DNA of 64,000 nucleotides from Orobanche coerulescens (Eukaryota; Streptophyta; Magnoliopsida; Lamiales; Orobanchaceae), in contig CM065804.1 of assembly GCA_033398695.1 (NCBI GenBank), forward strand, positions 54,033,501 to 54,097,500. Direction: 5' to 3'. The notes under the pieces are model-generated. The model did not search any database, had not been told where the DNA came from, and saw only the letters and a list, made by a program, of their open reading frames with translations. A program made the translations under genes and the position numbers. This document shows, piece by piece, positions 56,185-64,000 of the stretch; the first letter of the stretch is position 1; the number at the start of each line of letters is the position of its first letter.

Positions 56185-56924
56185 GTAAACTTCACTTAAA
56201 CCTAGACTTTAGGGATTTTGGGATTTCTTCCTGATCTCTTCGATTCAGCTTGTTGTTATGGTGGAATATGTCGAGTATGAATTATCTACCTTGGATACAT
56301 ATTTTCCTACGGATTTATTGGTATATTTCCGGAATTATGGAGTATTTGGGATGGTTGATTGCGATTCACCATCTAAGAGTTTTATTGCCGGAATACATGT
56401 ATCGTGGGTAGTAATTTCAGGTGGATTCCAACTTATTTTCATACCGATGGATTATTGATAGTTGATTACGAACTTGTCTAGGTTCGGAGTTGTCGATTCC
56501 TTCAACCTTGGTACCTTGTTATCCGTACCCTTTTCTCTCATCCAGGCAAGTGATTCTTGTGAAAGTTATATTCTTAAATGTGAAAAGTAATGCATACGAG
56601 TGTGAGAGTTATATTCGTTCACTCCGAGAGGGCCTGACGAGGCCGAGGAGGGATTCGCGCATTGTCGGGTCCACGAACTTTTGGGCTAGCCACTCCGAGT
56701 GGCCCTGACGAGGCCGAGGAGGGATTCGCGCATTGTCGGGTCCATGGTTAATCGTGGAGAAATTGTCACTATTGAGATATATTTAGATAATTGCATTTTC
56801 CGGAAAATCATTATCATTTCTTTGAAATTGGTGCATGTGCTTTTGCGTGTAAGATGTGACGTTTCACTTGTAATACTTGCTCTAACCCCTCTCGTGTGGG
56901 GAAAACTCTTTTCTTGTATTTCAG
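56185..56924 (+). other. Putative intron inside B2 5' LTR
   Basis: Donor AAG|GTAAAC at 56185, 164 nt after the TATA; branch-like CTCTAACC near 56880; CCCC-TCTCGTGT-GGGG hairpin; TTGTATTTCAG|G ending at 56924. 740 nt. Confidence 0.58.
56621..56762 (+). repeat. 71-bp tandem duplication in B2 LTR intron
   Basis: actccgag to the next actccgag at 56692; the units share cctgacgaggccgaggaggg and gggattcgcgcattgtcggg. Confidence 0.92.
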
Positions 56925-57291
56925 GTTCGAAGGATAGAAATGAGCGAGCACCGGGGCGGTACGATGATGAAGGCAAGGCGTGATATTGTGGCTAATCATG
57001 TTTTCTTTATTTTGAACATTGTTCCTTTGGACCATTTTATCCTTGTATTAATAGATGGTACTCATGTATTATATGGCTTCGTTTCCTGGTTGATGTATAA
57101 CTTTCTGGTATCTTCCTTGTGATCTTTGTTGTTGTTTGGTTGGAGCTTCCTTTTCTGTCTCGGATTTAACGATTCCTATGTGGATATTGTGAAATTGGAC
57201 GTGTTATGTGTAAAAATTAGCCTAGTGGGTCCCAGACAGGGATTTACAGTGCTGTAATATTCTCCGAAAATCTCGGGGGTGTTACAGAATG

Positions 57292-57303
57292 TGGAATCAG
57301 AGC
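57292..57303 (+). other. Primer-binding site of B2
   Basis: TGGAATCAGAGC, one change from TGGTATCAGAGC. Confidence 0.82.
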
Positions 57304-57537
57304 TTAGGTTTATAGATACCTAGGTTGTTGGTCTGTTGGGTCTAATTATATTGTTCCGAGAGCATAGTATCATCGTGCTGTCGTCATTTCGTACGACCGG
57401 TACTTATAAGTTCCTTATCTCCTTTATCTTCTTTATTTCCTCATTATAAATCGACTACGGGACATGGGAAATCCATATTCATGATGGGTATGTTACGAGT
57501 TATACTTATGAGTTTACTTCCCTTTTCTCTATCTAAA

Positions 57538-60500
57538 ATGTCAACTGGCAGAGGACGCGGACACGGCCGTGGTCGTGGCGTAGCTGAGGGCGGCCATACC
57601 CCTCAGTTCTGTAGAAGGCTCGGCTACGCCTAATCTGTCGGATTCGGTTCAACCTAGTACCAGTAGCCATCAGGAGCCGTCGACCAGTCTCGGAACTTCC
57701 GTAGGGAATAACCCGGATGTGGGCATTGCCACTATACTACAACAAGTGGCAAATCAAATGGCCCTCTTGACCCGAGCAATTCAGCACAACCAACCACCTC
57801 CTGCAACCGATACTGGGGCAGAAAAATGGTTACAAGATGTGATTTGTATGCGCCCTCCCCAGTTTATTGGTGCAAATGATCCGATCGGCTGGGAAGATTG
57901 GATTAATGTGATGAACAAAGTCTTTGTGGCCGTAAATTGTCCACAGGCACGTAAGGTGTCAGTTTCTCAGTATTTTCTAACTAGGGACGCTGCTAGTTGG
58001 TGGCAGGCAATCGCACCTCAAGATCGTGTGGTTTCGTGGGATGAGTTTAAGGAATTAATGGAGGCCGAGTTTTGCCCGTAGCCTATTCAGGAGGCCAGGA
58101 TTCGAGCCTTTTACGAGGCTAAACCTTAGGATATCTGCGTATCTCAGGCAATCGTTGAATACAACCGTCAGCTCAATCATGTGAAGAGTCAGGTGAAGGA
58201 AGAGAGATAAAATCTGTCACTTTGACATGCGTATGAAGCCGAAAGTTCGACACTATATGTAGGGATTTGCTTGCACCATATTAAAGGAGTATCAAGACAA
58301 AGAACTGGCCTATGATATGTCCTTCACTAATACCGAAACAGCAAGTGAGAGTAAGAAGCAGAAGACCTCAGGAAAGTTTTCTAGTGGTAGAAGCGGCAAC
58401 CTATGGGGGTCTCAGTCAGCAAATTATCCAGTCAGAGGTTCTTCTCATGCGTCGGGAAGTAAAAGGAATTTCAGAGCTGGTACCAGTATGTCCTATCCGG
58501 TCGTGACATGTTATAATTATGGCTAGCAAGGTCATCTTAATCATGATTGCAGTCTACCTCCTTTGAAGTGTTATAATTGCGGCCAGGAAGGCCATAGGGC
58601 TATTGTATTGTGCGGAAGAGTAAAAGATACTTGGGGCTCAAGCGTTAGTTCTTACGCCTAGAGAACCGAGTGTTAATCAGAAATCATCCGTGGGTCAGCC
58701 ATCCGAGAGTTACGGTCGGGGCAGAGATCGGGGTCAGTCCGTTAGAGGGGGAGCCCCCAGTGCTGGTTCGGTACAACCTCGTGTATACGAGATAAGGAGA
58801 GCTGAAGATCCAGAGGCTACCATGGCCACATGTATCGTTTACATTTTATCTCATCCAGTTAGGATGCTTTTTGATTACGGTGCTTCTCATTCTTTCATCT
58901 GTTTAGATAATATGTGTCGCTTAAATATTTAGTGTTTGTACGCTTATGAACCCTTTGTGGTTAAAATGCCTAGCAGGGATAGAATCGTGGGGAATAAGGA
59001 ATTTAGAGACTGTCCGGTGTTAATCGCAGAAAAAGTGTGGTTTTCGAATTTGATCGTCATGGATATCATTGATGAAGATTTGATCCCCGGCGAAGACTGG
59101 CTTGATAGACACAAAGCGGTAATGAATTATCGCACGAAGGTCATATCAATGTTGGACGAAGACGGCACCGAGCAATCATTTATGGGGCATAAGAGGGGAT
59201 GTCAGAAATTCATAATTAGTGCCATGACGGCGTCAAAACTTATTAGAGAAGGCTATGTTGGGTATTGGTGTTATGTTGTGATAGTAGAGGAGGGGAAAGT
59301 CGAACATTCCTCGATTCCTGTAGTAAATGAATTCCCGGATGTTTTTCCAGATGATTTATCAGGACTACCACCGGAGCATGAGGTTGAGTTTAAAATTGAT
59401 TTAGAATCAAGTGAACCCCAATTTCTAAGTCACCGTACCGTATGGCACCTTCAGAAATGCAGGAGTCGAAAAGACAGTTGGAAGAGTTGCTGGATAAGGG
59501 GTATATTAGACATAGCGCTTCACCTTGGGGTGCATCAGTCTTGTTTGTAAGAAAGAAAGATGGTTCACTGCATTTGTGTATCGATTATCGGGAGCTAAAC
59601 AAAGTGATCATTAAGAATAAATACCCTTTGATGCGTATCGATGGTTTGTTTGATTAATTACAGGGAGCTGCAGTGTTCTCGAAAATCGACTTGAGGTCTG
59701 GGTACTATCAGCTTCGGATAAAGGAATCCGACATTCCTAAAATTGCTTTCCGTACAAGGTACGGGCATTATGAGTTTGTGGTTATGCCTTTTGGATTAGC
59801 CAATGCACCGACAATATTTATGCAGTTGATGAATAAGTTATTTATTGAGCATCTTGATAATTATGTAGTCGTCTTCATCGATGATATTTTGGTCTATTCT
59901 CGTGATGATGAAGAACACGCTCTGCATTTGCGATTAGTGTTGGAAATTTTGAGGACTCAACATCTTTATGCAAAATTTTCTAATTGCGAATTTTGGTTGA
60001 GAGAAGTTATGTTTTTCGGACATGTGATTTCAACAGAAGGGGTCCAAGTAGATCCCCAAAAGATTGAGGCAGTGTTAGATTGGGCACCGCCTAAGAACGT
60101 AAAAGAAGTCCGTAGCTTTTTGGGTCTGGCTGGGTATTATTGGAGGTTCGTTGAGGGGTTCTCTAAACTTGCTCGACCACTTACTCAATTACTCCAGAAG
60201 TCCGAAAAGTTCAAATGGAATGAAGAGGACAATAGAGTTTCGAGGAGCTGAAAAAAGCATTTGACTACCGCACTGGTTTTAGCCCTACCCTAGGGAATCG
60301 GTGGGTATTCGGTTTATTGTGACGCATCAAGTCAAGGACTTGGGTGCATAATCTTGCAGCATGATAAGACTATAGCCTATGCTTCACGGCAACTTGAACC
60401 GTATGAGTTGAATTATCCCATCTATGATTTGGAACTAGCTGCCATAGTGTTTGCACTGATGATCTGGCATCACTACTTGTACGGTTCTTCATGTCGAATT

Positions 60501-62211
60501 TATATCGACCATAAGAACTTAAAATACATTTTTAGTCAGAAGGAATTGAATCTGAGACAGCGTCGTTGGTTGGAGTTGATAAAGGATTATGACTTGGAAA
60601 TCCTTTACCATCCAGGAAATGCTAACGTTGTAGCTGATGCGTTGAGCCGGGAATCAGTATCACTTCAGATGCTTGAGGTATTCACACCTCAAGTGAAGAT
60701 CAGACAATAGTTGATTGAGTAGGGAGTCGAAGTATGGATCCAGTGAATTTAGGGTCAAATGTATACTCTCAAGATTACTTCGTCCTTGGTTGATGACATC
60801 AAGGAGAAACAGGGGAATGACCCAATGTTCGTCCAACTGAAGGTGGATGTGGACAAGGGAAAATCCCCTGGTTTTATGATCCACGAGGATAACATTTTGA
60901 GATTTCAGGGAAAGCTTTGTGTTCCGAACAATTCAGAGTTGAGACAAATGATACTCCGAGAAGACCATGCTACACCTTACTCAATCCATCCTGGAACAAG
61001 TAAGATGTACAGGGATCTTAAGAGGAATTTTTGGTGGAATAATATGAAGAGATATGTCACTGAGTTTGTATCACGCTGTTTGACACGTTAACAAGTCAAA
61101 ATTGAACATCAACGGCCCGCGGGTCTGTTGAAGTCTCTTCCTATTCCCGAATGGAAGTGGGGAGATATTACCATGTATTTCATTACTGGGATGCCAAGGA
61201 CAAAGACTAGAATGAATATGATTTAGGTCATTGTTGACCGATTGACTAAGTCAGCACACTTTCTTGGCATTAAGGATACTTGGGGATCGGAGCAATTGTC
61301 TCGGATATTTATAGTAGAGATCATGAGATTGCACAGTACGCCAAAGAGTATTGTTTCCGATCGAGATGGTCGTTTTGTGTCGCATTTTTGGAAATTGGCC
61401 CATCGGGCTTTGGGCACCGAGGTGGGTTGAGTACTTTTCATCCGCAGTCCGATAGTCAGATTGAACGAATGATCCAGCCATTGGTAGATACATTGCGGGT
61501 GCCTGCCCTGGAATGGAGTAATGATTGGGAAATGCACTGCCGTTGATCGAGTTCACTTACAATAATAGTTGGCACGCGTCGATCAAAATGGCACCTTTCG
61601 AGGCATTATATGGTAGGCGGTGTAGATCCCCACTTTTTTGGGATGAAGCTTCAGAATTAGTCAGGACGGAGTCCAATATGTTGATGGAAACTAAAGAGAA
61701 GATCTCTATCATCCGAGATATATTGTTGACTGCTCAGAGTCGACGAAAATCCTACGCTAACATTTGTCGTTGGCCCTTAGAATTGGATGTGGTAGATCAT
61801 GTCCTACTCAAGGTATCACCGACGAAAGGAGTCTACAGGTTCGGGAATAAGGGCAAGCTTAGCCCGAGGGATATTGGACCATTTGAGATTCTCGACAGAG
61901 TTGGTGAGTTGGCCTATCAATTGGCGTTACCTCCAGCCCTTAGCCATGTTAACAATGTATTTCACGTTTCTCAACTGAGAAGGTATGTCCCAGACCCGAG
62001 CCATATCATTAATTATGGGGATATCGAGATAGCAGATGACATCACGTTTGAAGATAGTCCGGTGAAGGTCCTGGAGCATTGTGTAAAGCAACTCCGGCAT
62101 AAGACCATTCCGTTGGTTAAAGTACAGTGGTTGAGACATTGAGTCAAAGAAGAAACATGGGAAACCGAAGAGAGCATGCGTGCTAGGTACCCAGAGCTAT
62201 TCATTTCTTAA
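57538..62211 (+). pseudogene. B2 gag-pol polyprotein pseudogene
   Basis: Tekay/Del-like polyprotein. Start at 57538 (MSTGRGRGHGRGRG), with a frameshift about 30 codons on; gag domain 57838-58078 (MRPPQFIGANDPIGWEDWI), stop at 58079. Knuckles near 58500-58610: first has Tyr for the second Cys and an internal stop, second is CYNCGQEGHRAI then disrupted. Protease reads LFDYGASHSF at about 58870, Tyr replacing Thr in the catalytic DTG. RT 59442-60240 with FIDDILVYS near 59876-59900 and a stop at 59655. RNase H 60300-60650. Integrase zinc region to 61090, with a stop replacing Gln after CLTR; core 61140-61545 with W-to-stop at 61224 and a frameshift near 61427; GPY/F-like 61860-61980; chromodomain-like tail to 62211 with a stop at 62140. 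Clearly dead; older-looking than the A tandem copies, and without their CAG/CTG pattern. Confidence 0.92.
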
Positions 62212-62230
62212 GTTCTGGGATGAAACTTTC

Positions 62231-62246
62231 TTTTAGAGGGGGATGA
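62231..62246 (+). other. Polypurine tract of B2
   Basis: TTTTAGAGGGGGATGA directly before the 3' LTR. Confidence 0.82.
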
Positions 62247-62780
62247 TGTTATACCCGTACTTTTTGTAAATTTTCCGTTTTGGTGCTCATGTATTTTGAC
62301 ACTCGTTGTAAGTATTTAGTGAGTTGATGTTGATCTTGGAGTTCATATTATTTGGAATTTACTTCCTCTTGTTCAGATCGTTGCTACATTATATTTTTGA
62401 TGTGATTCTATCACCTGTGCGTGAGGTGTAGTGCACGCTACATTCCCTTCATAGTGCATGATATTTAAGTACTAATAGCGCACGCTATCCGTCAACATTA
62501 GCGCACGCTACTAGCGTATTTGAGACAGACAGTCCAGAAAGGTACCAGACTGGAATTGAGATTCGTAGCGCATGCTATGTGTTGAAGATAGCGCACGCTA
62601 GCTATATTAGTAGCACACGCTAAACAACGCAGTAGCGCGCTCTAAGGATTGAGCATGGCAGAGGACAGTTGGTTCTGGACTTCAATTTCTGGGAACCAAC
62701 TATTAGGTAGCGCACGCTAACTCTGGGCTAACGCACACTAATGAGAGGCCTTAGCGCATGCTAGAGTATTCGTAGCGCAC

Positions 62781-63465
62781 TGTCACGGGGTTATACTTGC
62801 ACCTTGCTAAGTTATTTCACCGTGCGACACTATCTTAGATTGTCACAAGTCTAAGTAGTAAGCCTTTCAACAAGTAAGATTGCTAGGAAGGAAAGTAGGA
62901 GAATGCTTGGGGAAATATAACTTCTATTGCACTGTAGCAAATAGATTTCTCAAGATGTGTTACAAATGAGCCCCAAGGGGTATTTATACTAATCCTCCAA
63001 GCCTACAAATTACCATCATCATACATAGTCTAAGTATTTACAAGAATGCCATATTCTAGATTATTCTATATAATTCTAGGTAATTCTAAGAAGACTCATT
63101 GGAGTCCCCAGACTTCTCTGGAATGTCTGGCCCGACCTGGCTCGAAGTGTCCCAGCCCGGCCTGGCCAAGGCCCAATTTGGCCTGACCTATTTTCTGAGA
63201 TTTTGGAATCATCTTTGACCTTCTGGACCTGATTGGTCTCCATTTTGAAGCTTCTAAGGTCTTCTTTCGGAAGAGTGTGCTCCTCGGCTTTTTAGTGTCT
63301 AGTGCACTCACAAGGCCTTTTCCGTTTGAGCCTATTATAGGGAGCTTTTTCCTCTGTGAGCTTGACACTGGCCCTGCATGCGCGCGGCCCTGCCGCCTGT
63401 CCGTCCGCAAGGCTTTGGCCTCTTGCCGCTTGATGCTTGCTTCCTTAAGGTGGGGAATGACAACA
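62781..63465 (-). mobile_element. Solo LTR inserted in B2 3' LTR
   Basis: About 685 bp absent from the B2 5' LTR at the equivalent place (near 55917). Minus-strand ends TGTTGTCATTCC and CCCCGTGACA fit an LTR; a minus-strand TATAAATA (62981-62988) supports it. No internal domain and no clean TSD seen, so a recombined solo LTR or a truncated copy are both possible. GC-rich from about 63100 to 63420. Confidence 0.7.
62981..62988 (-). promoter_or_regulatory. TATA box in solo LTR
   Basis: Minus-strand TATAAATA followed by CCCCTTGGGG, a short palindrome at the expected start-site region. Confidence 0.58.
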
Positions 63466-63556
63466 TGCTAACGATTCATATAGAGGTCACTAGATTACCC
63501 AGTGAACCCGTTAGCGCGTGCTATTCTCGAAGATTAGCGCACGCTAATACCCATTT

Positions 63557-63566
63557 TATATAAATA
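63557..63566 (+). promoter_or_regulatory. TATA box in B2 3' LTR
   Basis: TATATAAATA, same context as 56013-56021. Confidence 0.62.
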
Positions 63567-64000
63567 GGACTTTTCATCCCCAATTCGTTATTTTTCCGTT
63601 TTTTCTCCTTCCTTGGGCGATTTTGGGCGTTTTGGATGATTTGTGAAGATCTCCACGAGATATCATCATCATCAACATCCTCAAGTTTCTAGTTAGGATT
63701 ATTCAACGTCTAATCTTTTTCACCTCTCCAAATTGAGGTAAACTTCGCTTAACCCTAGATTTTCGGGATTTGGGGGTTTTCTTTCCGATTTCTTTGATTC
63801 AGCTTGTTGTTATGGTGGAATGTGTCGAGTATGAATTATCTACCTTGGATACATATTTTCCTACGGATTTATTGGTATATTTCCAGAATTATTGAGTATT
63901 TGGGATGGTTGATTGTGATTCACCATCTAAGAGTTTTATTGCCGGAATTCATGTATCGTGGGTAGTAATTTCGGGTGGATTCCAACTTATTTTCATACCG

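Larger units (their letters stand above)
55368..57286 (+). repeat. B2 5' LTR
   Basis: 1,919 bp, TGTTATACCC...GGGTGTTACA. U3 array 55550-56001, TATA 56013, intron signals, and a 71-bp tandem duplication (56621-56762). Confidence 0.92.
55368..64000 (+). mobile_element. Family B gypsy element B2 (Tekay/Del-like), 3' end beyond window
   Basis: 5' LTR 55368-57286, PBS, gag-pol 57538-62211, PPT and a 3' LTR from 62247 that runs off the right edge and contains another LTR insertion. Inserted in the B1 gag. The B1 and B2 LTRs are clearly diverged, so they are different subfamilies. Confidence 0.9.
62247..64000 (+). repeat. B2 3' LTR, partial, with insertion
   Basis: Matches 55368 onward; interrupted at about 62781-63465 and cut by the window end. 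U3 palindromes 62429-62780 and 63512-63546; TATA 63557-63566; donor-like GAGGTAAAC near 63737. Confidence 0.9.

Noticed and set aside
62781..63465. Cassandra-type TRIM (LTR carrying a 5S rRNA promoter)
   Set aside because: I see no recognisable 5S internal promoter boxes and no paired LTR.

Overview
The window is plant nuclear heterochromatin. I see no host gene, tRNA or rRNA; essentially every base can be assigned to LTR retrotransposons or their debris. Evidence for a plant: Ty1/copia and Ty3/gypsy polyproteins of plant type, primer-binding sites matching initiator-Met tRNA (TGGTATCAGAGC and close variants), long AT-rich LTRs, and Tekay/Del-like gypsy elements with a chromodomain-like integrase tail. 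All coding regions but one (a gag-only ORF) are interrupted.

Layout: (1) 1-7550, a minus-strand copia element whose 3' LTR runs off the left edge. (2) 7551-19971, a plus-strand gag-only gypsy-like element (LTR, PBS, one gag ORF, PPT, LTR), with its left end removed by the copia. (3) 10411-19004, a minus-strand non-coding element with ~3.05 kb LTRs (LARD-like) inserted in the 3' LTR of (2) with a 5-bp TSD carrying one mismatch. (4) 19972-20316, the tail of another LTR plus PBS. (5) 20317-~27785, a minus-strand gypsy 'family A' copy (A1) lacking its 5' LTR. (6) ~27786-29651, a probable solo LTR. (7) ~29652-32150, a plus-strand A-related fragment (A0) with a large internal deletion. (8) ~32150-33460, a fragment of the LTR of copia (1). 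(9) 33461-35476, the start of a second copia element (LTR, PBS, partial gag). (10) 35477-36399 and 54013-55367, gypsy 'family B' element B1, inserted in that gag. (11) 36400-54007, a family A tandem array LTR-internal-LTR-internal-LTR, inserted in the B1 LTR and flanked by a perfect 5-bp TSD (GCCTC). (12) 55368-64000, gypsy element B2 inserted in the B1 gag; its 3' LTR carries a further solo LTR (62781-63465).

The most interesting signals lie in the LTRs, not in the proteins. Four related families (A, B1, B2 and the LARD) share one architecture: a U3 array of 12-bp palindromes (TAGCG-NN-CGCTA) ending just before the TATA box; a good 5' splice donor about 160-180 nt after the TATA; and, 330-385 nt before the LTR end, a branch-point-like CTAAC/CTGAC followed at once by a C/G hairpin, a pyrimidine tract and an AG. 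I read this as a conserved intron wholly inside the LTR. The second copia element has its own, different palindromic array (TAACGTACGTTA type) upstream of its TATA.

A caution on quality: the two internal regions and three LTRs of the tandem array differ from one another mainly in patches where CAG and CTG triplets are scrambled (to CG, CGA, CGTG, TCG). This resembles systematic base-calling error at methylated CHG sites, so many apparent frameshifts there may not be real.
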